Assembly: GCA_005776395.1 (NCBI GenBank)
Contig: SXPJ01000062.1
Coordinates: 1-41,916 of the forward strand
Direction: 5' to 3'
Length of the DNA: 41,916 nucleotides
Origin: Bdellovibrionales bacterium
GTDB lineage: Bacteria > Bdellovibrionota > FAC87 > UBA2466
Of the stretch, positions 32,768 to 41,742 are shown piece by piece (within the stretch, counting starts at the first letter, position 1; each line of letters opens with the position of its first letter). The notes beneath the pieces were generated by a model. That model saw nothing but the letters and a program-made list of their open reading frames with translations, did not search any database and was not told the origin of the DNA. Made by a program: the position numbers and the translations under genes.

Positions 32768-35700
32768 TTTCGCAAAAACTCTTTTTCTATGGCCAATAGT
32801 TATTGTGGCAGCTAATCAAGACTATGAAAATTTTGATTTGCCAAACAAACCTGCTATTGCCGCGGTTCCCGAATCCAAACTAGCTTATCAAAGTTCTAGA
32901 GTTAGCTTAAAAGGCACTAAACTCACCGTTAAAGAGCCTAGCCTTAATCATCAAATGTTCGTATTTGCTAAAGAGGCATTTATTACGGAGAAGAGAGATG
33001 AGGCCATCAAACTGCTCAGGCAAGAGATGGACTCTGGATTAAAAGCCAATCGAGATAACATGCTTCTAAGGCTAGGGCAGCTCTATGCTGAAAAATATAT
33101 GGAGATGTCCTATCGAGAAAATGAGTATTTCAGTAAACAGCTTGTGGAATATGAAAAAAATAAAGTTGCAAACTCCAAGTTGGGAGTTCCGCGATTAGAT
33201 AACAGTCGATCTCAAAAGTACCTTAAAGAGGCTCTCCAGGTGTTTTATGGTTTAGAGAAAGAGTTCCCTAAACATCCGAAAATGGATGAAGTGGTCTTTT
33301 TCATCGGCTTCGTGGAGTTAGAGGCAGGAAATGCAAAAAAGGGGCTAATCTATCTCGAGAGAGTTGTTAAAAATTATCCGAGTAGTCGAAAGTGGTCTGA
33401 AGCGGTTCTTTATGCCGGTGATTACTATTTTGATAACCATAAGTTTAAAGATGCGGCTTCAAGATATCAAATGTTGTTTAGTCGGGCCTCTACCTTAAGA
33501 GACTATGCCGAATATAAATTGGCGTGGTGTGAACTTAATACCGGAGAACCTAAAAAAGCTCTTCGAAGTATGAAGAGGTTGATTGAACGTTTAGATAGAA
33601 ATACTGAAGCTGGAAAGTTCAACCTTAGAGATCAATCCCTAAAGGATTTAGTCTCTTTCTATGCTGAAGCTGAGAACGTAGATGATGCGATGGCATTTTT
33701 CACAGAGATGCAGAGCAAAGATAAGGCTCTCTCAAATCTTCGACTTCTTGCTGATCTATTTCGAAATAAAGCCAAAGATGAAGCGGCTATTAGAGCCTAT
33801 TCTAAGCTCATTGAGGAGTTTCCAGACGGGCTTGATACTCCTAATCTCTATTTGGGACTCTATGAGAGTGAATCCCGTATCGGCAAATCGACTGCTGCCA
33901 TAAAAACACTTATGACAACGCTCGAAAAGTTTGGGGAAAATTCTGATTGGGCTAAAAATATTTCTGAAGATAAAGCCAATGAAAAGAAAGCAGTTTTAGA
34001 AACCTTAACTGGCGAAGCCGCAAAAGCCGCCTATTTTCATCATAATGCAGCTCAAAAAAGCGCTAACCGTGGTCATTATGATTACGCTTTAAAAATCTAC
34101 TCAAGCCTTCTAACTAACTTCCTTGCTTTTCCCGATCGAAAAAAGATCGCATTTTTTCAAGCGGAGGCGCTGTTTAATCTTAAAAAGTGGCTAGAGGCTT
34201 CTCAAAGCTACATGATTGCAGCCCAGATTCCACCTAAAGATAAGATAAGCAGTGAATCTGTCTATAATGCGCTATTAGCTTTGGATAAACTGACAGAGGC
34301 AAGCGCTAAACTATATCGCTACGATAAAAACGAACAAAAGAATATAGATCTTACTCCAGAAGAAATTCCAGATGCGGAGAAAAAGTTTATTGAAGTCGGT
34401 GAATACTATATTAAAGAATACCCAAAGGGCGACCGTGAGGTCGATGTCGAGTTTCGTATTGCATCGATCTATTACCGCAGACATCACTTTAATGAGGCTC
34501 AAACAGCATTTAAAAATATCTCCTTAAATCACCCTGAACATCGAAGCGCAACTACAGCGGCCCATATTGTGCTTGATATCGATAATATTAAGAAAGACTA
34601 TTCAGCGCTTACAGCTCATGCTCAAGAGTTTACATCGATTAAAAGGCTTGGAGACGTTGCTTTCCGAAAGGAGTTGGCTGAGATTGTCGGTGAGATTGAT
34701 TTTAAAGGTATTGAAAGCTTTGAAACTAAACAGGAGTGGGCTAAAGCAGCAGCAAGTTATTTAAAATTTTACGAATCAAATCCCAATAGTCCTCTCGCTG
34801 AGAAAGCACTCTATAATGCGTATGTAAGTTGTCAAAAACAGGAAGATGCTCAGAAAACAGCTCAAATGGCAAAACTCTTTATCGTGAAGTTTCCTAAGAG
34901 CAGCTACTCGGGAAAAATCATGTTAAGTCTCGCTCAAGAGTCTGAGAAGCAGAGTGATTTTGAGACAGCTCAGAAACAATATCAGGAATTTTACAAGAGG
35001 TTTCCTGAAGATAAAGAGGCTAAAAAAGCACTTTATAACGCTGCGGTTTATGCTGAGTTGCTGGAGTATAATAGACTGGCATTACAGCTCTACGATACCT
35101 ACCAAAAAGAGGGTAAGCCCAGTGAAAAAGAGCTGAGGGCTATTGAAATTTCAAGAGCCAAGATTTATCGCAAAGAAAAAGAGATGGATAAGTCTGCTGC
35201 TATCTACGTGAAATTGGCTAAGGAAAGTAGAACCCTTAGTGAAAGAATCGATATCTTAGGTGAGCTTGCTAGAAATTTTGAAAAGGCGGGAATGATTTCT
35301 AAGAAAGAGGGGATTGTTTCCGAAATAAAAAAGATAACTGAAGCCAATAAGAGGGTTAAATCCACTGGAAACGCAGCCTATTATTTGGCAGAAAGTTATT
35401 TTAAGGAGATTGAGAAAGAGAGAAAGAAATATGACTCTATTAAGTTGAGATTTCCTGAAGCAGATCTCATTCACTTGATGAAACGAAAACAAAAGGCTCT
35501 CTTGAAATTAACGAAAAGCTATGATGATGAAATCGAGAGAGGAGTTCCTGATTGGGGGGTGGCGGCTCTCTATGAAAAAAGTAACGCCTATGAAAACTAT
35601 GTAATTCAGTTCAGATCTCTCAAGATTCCTGGTCGCTACAAACCTGAAGAGAGACAAGAGGCCGAATCGGCCTTAAAGCAGATCGATGCAAAACAGATTG

Positions 35701-35897
35701 CTCCATTGGAACAGAAAGCTCAGGAAATATTAGCTGTGTGCGCTGAGAGGGCAGCTCAGTTTCATGTGGTGAGTGAATATGCCAAGAAATGTAGAGACAG
35801 GGCTAAAAAGCCTGAAGGACAGTTTGATCCAGGGGGTATTTGGCCACAGCCCTCTTATTGGAGTATTCGAGGCCCCAAAGAAGGGAGTTCTGAATAA
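32757..35897 (+). CDS. Large exported TPR protein, Glt-like cluster
   Basis: A protein of 1046 residues built of helical repeats. The frame is open from 32616, but that part is inside the previous gene. The GTG at 32757 is chosen because GGAG lies seven bases upstream and the product then begins with a signal peptide (MLTNFAKTLFLWPIVIVAAN). TPR-type units are scattered throughout, e.g. AVLYAGDYYFDNHKFKDAAS, YDYALKIYSSLLTNFLAFPD and DVEFRIASIYYRRHHFNEAQ. It is comparable with the large TPR proteins GltD/AgmU or GltI/AgnA of Myxococcus. Its TAA stop overlaps the next ATG by one base, so translation is coupled. Confidence 0.82.
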   Translation: MLTNFAKTLFLWPIVIVAANQDYENFDLPNKPAIAAVPESKLAYQSSRVSLKGTKLTVKEPSLNHQMFVFAKEAFITEKRDEAIKLLRQEMDSGLKANRDNMLLRLGQLYAEKYMEMSYRENEYFSKQLVEYEKNKVANSKLGVPRLDNSRSQKYLKEALQVFYGLEKEFPKHPKMDEVVFFIGFVELEAGNAKKGLIYLERVVKNYPSSRKWSEAVLYAGDYYFDNHKFKDAASRYQMLFSRASTLRDYAEYKLAWCELNTGEPKKALRSMKRLIERLDRNTEAGKFNLRDQSLKDLVSFYAEAENVDDAMAFFTEMQSKDKALSNLRLLADLFRNKAKDEAAIRAYSKLIEEFPDGLDTPNLYLGLYESESRIGKSTAAIKTLMTTLEKFGENSDWAKNISEDKANEKKAVLETLTGEAAKAAYFHHNAAQKSANRGHYDYALKIYSSLLTNFLAFPDRKKIAFFQAEALFNLKKWLEASQSYMIAAQIPPKDKISSESVYNALLALDKLTEASAKLYRYDKNEQKNIDLTPEEIPDAEKKFIEVGEYYIKEYPKGDREVDVEFRIASIYYRRHHFNEAQTAFKNISLNHPEHRSATTAAHIVLDIDNIKKDYSALTAHAQEFTSIKRLGDVAFRKELAEIVGEIDFKGIESFETKQEWAKAAASYLKFYESNPNSPLAEKALYNAYVSCQKQEDAQKTAQMAKLFIVKFPKSSYSGKIMLSLAQESEKQSDFETAQKQYQEFYKRFPEDKEAKKALYNAAVYAELLEYNRLALQLYDTYQKEGKPSEKELRAIEISRAKIYRKEKEMDKSAAIYVKLAKESRTLSERIDILGELARNFEKAGMISKKEGIVSEIKKITEANKRVKSTGNAAYYLAESYFKEIEKERKKYDSIKLRFPEADLIHLMKRKQKALLKLTKSYDDEIERGVPDWGVAALYEKSNAYENYVIQFRSLKIPGRYKPEERQEAESALKQIDAKQIAPLEQKAQEILAVCAERAAQFHVVSEYAKKCRDRAKKPEGQFDPGGIWPQPSYWSIRGPKEGSSE

Positions 35898-36760
35898 TGA
35901 GTCAACTGAGTTTAATGGGATTGTTCGGATTCTTGTTTGTGATGGGTTGTTCAGCGACTCGTAGTAATGAGATCAAAGGAAAGACCTATGAGTATCTGTC
36001 CTGGTTCGATGGTGATTCTTCAGAAGAATTTGATTCCTATCGAAAAATTCTTTCAGAAAAGCTGGAAGGGGTTGAGGAGGATAAAGAGGACCCTACTAAC
36101 GTAGAAAAGCATTTAGATTATTTGGCTTCGCTGGATGCGAGTGGCAAAAAAAATGGGATAGAAAACAAGATCAAGGCTTTTATTGCCAAGAATCCAGAGG
36201 AGAAGCGAGGATTATTTCTTCTTGGAGTTCACTATATGCGAAATAAAAGGCGTGAGTTAGCGAACCATTTTTTTACGCTTTTGGAAAAAGATCCTAATTT
36301 TGTATGGAAGTCTTTGCTCTATAACAACCTTGGAATGTTAAGTTTGCAGGATAAAGAACGTGGGAAGGCTATTGGGTATTTTGAAAAGGCTATTAATACT
36401 GAACCTGCTATAGCAGCTCCACGAGTTAACCTTGGATCTCTTTATATTCAGAGTAAAAGTTACTTGGATGCTTTGCCTTTATTTAAAAGAGCTCTAGAAA
36501 TAGACAGTAATTTTGAAGATGCTGCCCTGGGATTGGGATTGTGTTATGAAGCTCAGGGAAAGTTTAACGAGGCGCATAAAGTATATTCTGAATTCTCAGA
36601 GAGTCATTCCAATTGTTTAACTGTGCTCTATAACGACGCGTTGGTTTTGGGCAGAAATTTAGGAAAGCGTCAAGAGGCGTCTGAGATGATGCTTCGTTAC
36701 ATTCAACGCGGTGGAAAAGAAACAGCAAAAGCTCATGAAATGATTCAGGGATGGCGATAA
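35897..36760 (+). CDS. TPR lipoprotein, GltE/AglT-like
   Basis: A 287-residue lipoprotein. The signal sequence ends in a lipobox FVMGC, with lipidated Cys at about residue 18. After a polar linker come TPRs (about 85-265): YNNLGMLSLQDKERGKAIGY, APRVNLGSLYIQSKSYLDAL and AALGLGLCYEAQGKFNEAHK. In Myxococcus, AglT (GltE) is an outer-membrane-associated TPR protein encoded in the same kind of gene group; similarity in plan supports but does not prove the match. It is coupled to the preceding gene by an overlapping TAATG. Confidence 0.8.
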   Translation: MSQLSLMGLFGFLFVMGCSATRSNEIKGKTYEYLSWFDGDSSEEFDSYRKILSEKLEGVEEDKEDPTNVEKHLDYLASLDASGKKNGIENKIKAFIAKNPEEKRGLFLLGVHYMRNKRRELANHFFTLLEKDPNFVWKSLLYNNLGMLSLQDKERGKAIGYFEKAINTEPAIAAPRVNLGSLYIQSKSYLDALPLFKRALEIDSNFEDAALGLGLCYEAQGKFNEAHKVYSEFSESHSNCLTVLYNDALVLGRNLGKRQEASEMMLRYIQRGGKETAKAHEMIQGWR

Positions 36761-36825
36761 GACAATTGCCATTCTCTAATTTAAGTCTCAAGGTTTTTTT
36801 AGAAAATGGGTTAGAGGGTCTAAAT

Positions 36826-37179
36826 ATGAAAATAGCAATTATTCATCTAATTTTGATTTCTACATTTGTGTATACCGCGGATGCATTTGCTAAGTTAAAA
36901 AATTCTGTTTCTCGTGTGGCCCCGAAAGAGTCTGTGAGTGCTGCTCCAGGAAAGCGAGAAGAGGGGGATTTTATTGTTGAAAAGAAATCGGACGGGACAA
37001 CCGTAAAATATAAAAAGAAAACCACCTACGATTTTGAAGGCGCGAACATTGAGGGTTTATACAATAAGCCTTCGGGGTCTTATATCTCAAATATTAAAGA
37101 TGTGAAGGGTAAAAGTATTATTCGGTTAAGGGAAAATTTCGATGCTGAGGTTTTGGATTCAGCAAGGCTTATTAAATAA
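36826..37179 (+). CDS. Small exported protein of the Glt-like cluster
   Basis: A 117-residue protein I do not recognise. The ATG at 36826 is preferred over one at 36751, because GAGGG lies eight bases upstream and the product begins with a signal peptide (MKIAIIHLILISTFVYTADA). The mature part has a basic, Lys-rich stretch (VKYKKKTTYDFEGANIEG), then GLYNKPSGSYISNIKDVKG, and ends LDSARLIK. Its place between the TPR lipoprotein and the FHA protein suggests a periplasmic accessory, possibly comparable with GltF by position only. Confidence 0.65.
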   Translation: MKIAIIHLILISTFVYTADAFAKLKNSVSRVAPKESVSAAPGKREEGDFIVEKKSDGTTVKYKKKTTYDFEGANIEGLYNKPSGSYISNIKDVKGKSIIRLRENFDAEVLDSARLIK

Positions 37180-37187
37180 GAGGCAAT

Positions 37188-39398
37188 ATGGAAGCTAAAG
37201 AACAAAACTTAGCTGGTTCAGGAATTCGGCTCGACGTTTTAGGGAAAGATGGAAGCGTCATCCATAGCGGAGAGTATGTAAAAGACAAAATCGTGCTAGG
37301 TAGAATTTTATCAGCCGATTTACGGATCGATGATCCTAGAGTCTCCAGGATCCATGCCCTAATTGAAACTAAAAATGAGGGTATTGTACTTACCGACTTA
37401 GCTTCGAGCCACGGGACCTTTATCAATGGTAAAAAGGTTATCGAATCTAAAATTAAATTTGGAGATACGATTCGTCTTGGATTTATTGAGGTGAAAATAG
37501 AAAATGGAACTGGCCAAGCTTCAGCACCTTCAGTAGTGAGTTTTGAAAACACCGAAGTTAAAGATACTGATGTTACTTTAGTTGATATTGATAGAAGCAA
37601 GTTTGAGTCTGATAGACGGGGACCTGACCGAAGAAAAAAGGATGCATTTCCAGAAGAAAAAAGGCTTGAAGATCGTCGGGGTGGAGATAGAAGAGTCGAG
37701 CAGCGCAAAGAGAGTCGTCCAAAAGAAACAGGGGCCGCAACTGATGTTGTGGATGTTGAACTAAAAGTAAAGTCTGATCTCGGACAACCCTTGCCCGTTG
37801 AACGTCGCCAGGAGGAAAGACGTAAGAGTGATAGACGAGTTTTTGATATCACGAGTCTTGAGCGTCGTATTCAAGATCGAAGAGAGAGAAAATCGGATGA
37901 CGATATGTTGCCCGAAGAGTTAGAAAAGGCCTTTGAATTGCCTCAGCATGCGAGAGAGCTCGAAGTGACCGCGTTGTGGGGTGATCAGATCCTTGATATT
38001 TCTAACTATGCTGATGAGTGTGTATTGAGTATCGGAGAGAGCCCTCGTAATGATTATATTATTCCTAGTGTAGGAATCCCCGATGAGTTTCCTTTGCTAA
38101 GTATTCAAGAAGATGGTTCTAGTCAACTGGCGTTTACAGAACAGATGACGGGAACCGTTAGAGCTCGAGATAAAATTTATTCTATCAAAGATCTTACGGG
38201 TGAAAAGTTTGTGCGAAAAGAGGGCGATTATTATGTGTTGCCTTTGAAGCAAGATGACTTTGCTAAAATTTCTGTGGGCACTGTTAGCTTTTTTATTCTT
38301 TATGTGAAGCCAGCTCCAAGAATATTGCCTCCACCTATTTTTGAACAAGACGCTTTATTAATGAGAACGACCATTGGGTCGGTTCTTTTATTCTTGGCAC
38401 TACTTATTGGATTGTCATTTGTTCCAAAGCCCATTCCAGTTACCATTGAACAGATTCCTGAACGGTTTGCTAAAGTTGTGATTAAGAAGCGGCCGGATAT
38501 CTCTAAGATGGGCCTTATTGCTAAAGGTGAAGAGTCTAAACAAGGGGGGTCGGTAGCTGGGGAAGGCGGTCCTGCGATTGGACCCGAAGGTGAAGCGGGA
38601 AGAAAGGATCTTCCAAGAAAAGAAGAGAAGGCACAAACCATTCTTCCTAAGTCCAAACCTAAAGAGAATACAACCCCTTCAGCTCAAACAAGCAAAACAC
38701 TAAATCCTGCAAAGGCAAAGGCTCCTGAGAAGAAATCGGTTAAGAGTGTTGGGTTGTTGAAATCTATTTCTAATGGAGCGATCCAAAAAGAATTTAACAA
38801 TCTAATCAATGCGGGAGAAGGCCCAGAGGGGCCTGGTGGTTTTGATGACTTTGGAAAAGCTGTTCGTGGTGCTCGAGGGAAGAGCATTGAAGAAACAGGC
38901 GGAGCGGGAGGTATGGGGCTTAAGGGTGTGGATGCCGGAGGCGGTGGAAAAACTGTTGGAATCGATGGCCCTTCTACTAAAGGACTCGGTCGAGGTTATC
39001 ATGGCGATGGAATTGGAGAGGGAATTTCCGGGCCGGGAAGATTTGGTCAGAAAGGTGAACACGCTATTAGTATTGTTTCCGAAAATATTCAGGTTCTTTC
39101 AGGTCTCTCTAAAGATTTAATCAATGCTGTCGTTCAAAGGCATAGAGCAGAGATTAGAGCCTGTTATGATTCAGCTCTTCAGCGAAATCCGAAGCTCTCA
39201 GGAAAAGTGGTTATGTCGTTCAGTATTCAACCGAATGGAATCGTTTCCACGGTGGGAGTTAAAGAGAGTACGATTGGAGACACGGGCTTAGAAGGTTGTA
39301 TTGCAAGTCGAATTAAGAGCTGGGTATTTCCTAAACCAGAAGCTCCAGTTGTGACCGAAGTTGCGGCCTATCCGTTCTACTTGAATCCTGCTAATTAA
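37188..39398 (+). CDS. FHA and AgmX/PglI C-terminal domain protein, GltG/PglI-like
   Basis: A 736-residue inner-membrane protein spanning cytoplasm to periplasm. Residues about 12-105 form an FHA phosphothreonine-binding domain (IVLGRILSADLRIDDPRVSR and DLASSHGTFINGK). A linker carries repeated Arg-rich DRR/ERR motifs (about 140-245). A second beta domain with FHA-like features spans about 260-385. One membrane helix is at about 392-412 (TTIGSVLLFLALLIGLSFV). A Pro/Lys- then Gly-rich region (about 430-630) leads to a TonB-like AgmX/PglI C-terminal domain (about 640-736) with HRAEIRACYDSALQRNP and GCIASRIKSWVFPKPE. This plan matches PglI/GltG of Myxococcus. It is the last gene of the cluster. 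Confidence 0.9.
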   Translation: MEAKEQNLAGSGIRLDVLGKDGSVIHSGEYVKDKIVLGRILSADLRIDDPRVSRIHALIETKNEGIVLTDLASSHGTFINGKKVIESKIKFGDTIRLGFIEVKIENGTGQASAPSVVSFENTEVKDTDVTLVDIDRSKFESDRRGPDRRKKDAFPEEKRLEDRRGGDRRVEQRKESRPKETGAATDVVDVELKVKSDLGQPLPVERRQEERRKSDRRVFDITSLERRIQDRRERKSDDDMLPEELEKAFELPQHARELEVTALWGDQILDISNYADECVLSIGESPRNDYIIPSVGIPDEFPLLSIQEDGSSQLAFTEQMTGTVRARDKIYSIKDLTGEKFVRKEGDYYVLPLKQDDFAKISVGTVSFFILYVKPAPRILPPPIFEQDALLMRTTIGSVLLFLALLIGLSFVPKPIPVTIEQIPERFAKVVIKKRPDISKMGLIAKGEESKQGGSVAGEGGPAIGPEGEAGRKDLPRKEEKAQTILPKSKPKENTTPSAQTSKTLNPAKAKAPEKKSVKSVGLLKSISNGAIQKEFNNLINAGEGPEGPGGFDDFGKAVRGARGKSIEETGGAGGMGLKGVDAGGGGKTVGIDGPSTKGLGRGYHGDGIGEGISGPGRFGQKGEHAISIVSENIQVLSGLSKDLINAVVQRHRAEIRACYDSALQRNPKLSGKVVMSFSIQPNGIVSTVGVKESTIGDTGLEGCIASRIKSWVFPKPEAPVVTEVAAYPFYLNPAN

Positions 39399-39403
39399 AA
39401 TCT

Positions 39404-39430
39404 AAACCTCGAAGGTTTTTGATTTTTATT
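39404..39430 (+). terminator. Terminator after the FHA/PglI-like gene
   Basis: AAACCT (39404-39409) pairs with AGGTTT (39413-39418) across a CGA loop, then TTGATTTTTATTT. It sits six bases after the stop and would end the Glt-like operon. The stem is short, so strength is uncertain. Confidence 0.6.
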
Positions 39431-39498
39431 TAAAGGACAAAGATCTGCTTTTGATTAACTGTTTTTGCTGTAAGTGTTATTCGTGCATAACTTTTCAA

Positions 39499-41403
39499 TT
39501 ATTTAATTCTCAACCAAGCTAACATTTTTCCAATAAGATTATTTTGATTGTTATCGGGTCCTTTTTGAGGGGGGGGAATAGTTAGGGTTTTTTTAATTCC
39601 TTTGGATTTATTAGGAGAAGGCTGTTTAATTCTAGGAGCTAAAAGTTCACTGACATCAGAAGGTTTTGTAGATTGATTTACTTGCTCTTCTAAAACTTGA
39701 TTGATTATTATTTCTAATGGGGGGAGCGCTAAGGTTTCAAAACCAGGTCTAACCCCTTCGGAATCTGCAATTTTAAGCTCGGAGGTTTCTGAAGGAGAGG
39801 AGGATAATGAAACTAAGCCTCGTTGGGGATTGTTATCATTTGATAGGCTTGTAATTGGAGAGAAGGTTCCATCATTGTTAAAAGTATAATTGATTGTATT
39901 TGAATTCGAATTAGAGTCGCTCATTTGGTTTATATTGACGGTGCTGGGAGCTATTTCGGCTTTAAGGGGTGAGTTTGTGGGAGTTGTGGCTGAGTTGTTA
40001 GAGTTGGTATTATAAGCAACTGGAGATCTCTTAAGGCTGAGATTCTGAGATCTATAAGCGGGTTCAGAATTAGTTGGCCCCTCTTGTTTAGTGGTTGGGT
40101 TTTGAGGTGGTAAAGAGGATTCGTTCACTATATTGGGTGTCTGTAATTCTAAATAGGGTGAAACTGAATTAGCATTATTATTTAAGTTAGTCTTTGGGCT
40201 GTTTTTGAGTTTAAATATTGAGTCAGGTAACTTTGGATAATTAGAAATTTTTATCGGCGAATTCTCAAATCTAGTTAATGGGAAGGGTTTTTTTGGGAGG
40301 GCACTTGAGTTTGTTAAAATTTCTGGTTCTGAGGAAGTAGATGGGATTCCCTCTGTGCTATTTTGTTGAGATGGGGTTTGAATTAAATTTTCTGGAAGCC
40401 GGAAATCATTTTCCTTACGAAAGGATTCATTTTCTTGTGATGAAGAATTGCCTTCATATATATTGGGAAGCGAAGAGGGTGGGGGGTAAGAAATAGTTGT
40501 GTTGGGCTTGTGAAATGATTCTTTATTGTTGTTTTTTGTATTCTGTTGAGGGAAATGGTTTTCAATATCGGAATCCGTTAGACTATTCTGTGTAGTGCTA
40601 TCTGATAAAAAGTTGTTATTGGTTTGATTAAATTGAGAATTTTTTAAATCTTTTTCTAGTGAGCTTAAAGTATCTAAAGCTTCTTTATAGGCCTCTACTA
40701 AGGTATCTCCAATTTTTTCATTGCTTTCAACATGATTAAGAATGCCCTTTCGAAGTTCAATGATTTCCTTTTGTAGTTCCTTAAGTTCTTCGATGGAGAG
40801 GGTCTTTTCCTTGATTTGAGTTTCCTCTATCTTGTGAATGATAGAGGAAACTTTGTTTTGGAGTTCTGTTTTAACTTCGTGTTGCTCTAAATCTTCTTTG
40901 AGTTCTGCCCTTAGTTTATCAAGGTTAGGCAGGTCTTTAGAATCAATAGAGTCTCGGCCAAGAGCATCTATTTTGGCTAGACTATTTTTGATTTGGTTAA
41001 GCAACTCTTGATGTTCGTTAAGTAATCTTTTTTTTTCATTTGTGAGATCTTTTTTGTTTTGAAAAGATTTTGTATCTTTTATTTTGTCTAGGATGTTTCT
41101 GATTTGTGTGTTCAAATCTTTTAAGTATTTAAAGGTAAGTTCTAAGTTTTCATTAAATAAATTTAGCGAAATTTTATTTGAATTTGAGTTGTTGAATAAC
41201 GGTATATCGAGCGTATTGCCTGAAGAATGTTGAGTAGCTAAAAGTTCAAAGGGAGAGAATAATAGTCCCAAACCCAATGAGCACAGTAATGCTTCTCTGA
41301 AAAATTTACCCCATATTGGAATCATGAGTTTGCCCCCGTTATCTAAAGAGAGCAATGAAGGGGCCAAAGGATTTAAATCCTTAAGATCTGATTTCATCCT
41401 CAT
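39499..41403 (-). CDS. Exported coiled-coil, Asn/Ser/Pro-rich protein
   Basis: A 634-residue protein of unknown function. A hydrophobic segment (about residues 34-56, EALLCSLGLGLLFSPFELLA) is a signal peptide or anchor; with the ATG at 41325 (MIPIWGKFF) it would sit at the very N-terminus, so either start is possible. Residues about 75-260 are strongly coiled-coil (KKRLLNEHQELLNQIKNSL, LSIEELKELQKEIIELRKG). From about 265 to 590 the chain is low-complexity, rich in Asn, Ser, Pro and Thr, with no repeats of fixed length. It ends NLIGKMLAWLRIK. Its composition differs sharply from its neighbours. It is not part of the plus-strand cluster. A surface or secreted stalk-like protein is a guess. Confidence 0.72.
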   Translation of the reverse strand: MRMKSDLKDLNPLAPSLLSLDNGGKLMIPIWGKFFREALLCSLGLGLLFSPFELLATQHSSGNTLDIPLFNNSNSNKISLNLFNENLELTFKYLKDLNTQIRNILDKIKDTKSFQNKKDLTNEKKRLLNEHQELLNQIKNSLAKIDALGRDSIDSKDLPNLDKLRAELKEDLEQHEVKTELQNKVSSIIHKIEETQIKEKTLSIEELKELQKEIIELRKGILNHVESNEKIGDTLVEAYKEALDTLSSLEKDLKNSQFNQTNNNFLSDSTTQNSLTDSDIENHFPQQNTKNNNKESFHKPNTTISYPPPSSLPNIYEGNSSSQENESFRKENDFRLPENLIQTPSQQNSTEGIPSTSSEPEILTNSSALPKKPFPLTRFENSPIKISNYPKLPDSIFKLKNSPKTNLNNNANSVSPYLELQTPNIVNESSLPPQNPTTKQEGPTNSEPAYRSQNLSLKRSPVAYNTNSNNSATTPTNSPLKAEIAPSTVNINQMSDSNSNSNTINYTFNNDGTFSPITSLSNDNNPQRGLVSLSSSPSETSELKIADSEGVRPGFETLALPPLEIIINQVLEEQVNQSTKPSDVSELLAPRIKQPSPNKSKGIKKTLTIPPPQKGPDNNQNNLIGKMLAWLRIK

Positions 41404-41617
41404 AGTATTCCGTAAGAATAAAGAGGGGGGGGCTTGATTTGAGCAGTAAATACTCAGTTCATGGAATGAAAACCTCTAGTTGTTAGACGAATTTTAAAAA
41501 AAATTATACAGGCATAGAAAGTAAATATAACTTATAGAAATAATAAGGTAATTATAACTTAGTCTCTGTATTCGTTCGGTTGTTAGGTTAACTTTTTATC
41601 ATTAGTAGTGGTGCCTC

Positions 41618-41646
41618 TTGCCATTAAGGCTAAAAACCTTTAGGGT
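41618..41646 (+). promoter_or_regulatory. Probable promoter of the tRNA-Gly gene
   Basis: TTGCCA (41618-41623) and TAGGGT (41641-41646) are separated by 17 bases. Transcription would begin about 12 bases before the tRNA, after a GC-rich segment (GAGCGC), as in stringently controlled stable RNA promoters. The -10 match is poor. The rest of 41404-41617 shows no gene. Confidence 0.45.
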
Positions 41647-41665
41647 GAGCGCATCTTTTAAAGAT

Positions 41666-41742
41666 GCGGGACTAGCTCAATTGGCTAGAGCGCCACCTTG
41701 CCAAGGTGGAGGTTGCGGGTTCGAGACCCGTGTCCCGCTCCA
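41666..41742 (+). tRNA. tRNA-Gly (anticodon GCC)
   Basis: A complete cloverleaf. The acceptor stem is GCGGGAC (41666-41672) with GTCCCGC (41732-41738). The D arm is AGCTCAATTGGCTAGAGC. The anticodon stem CCACC/GGTGG encloses loop TTGCCAA, giving anticodon GCC. The T arm is GCGGGTTCGAGACCCGT. CCA is encoded (41740-41742). No gene is seen in the 174 bases after it. Confidence 0.97.
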
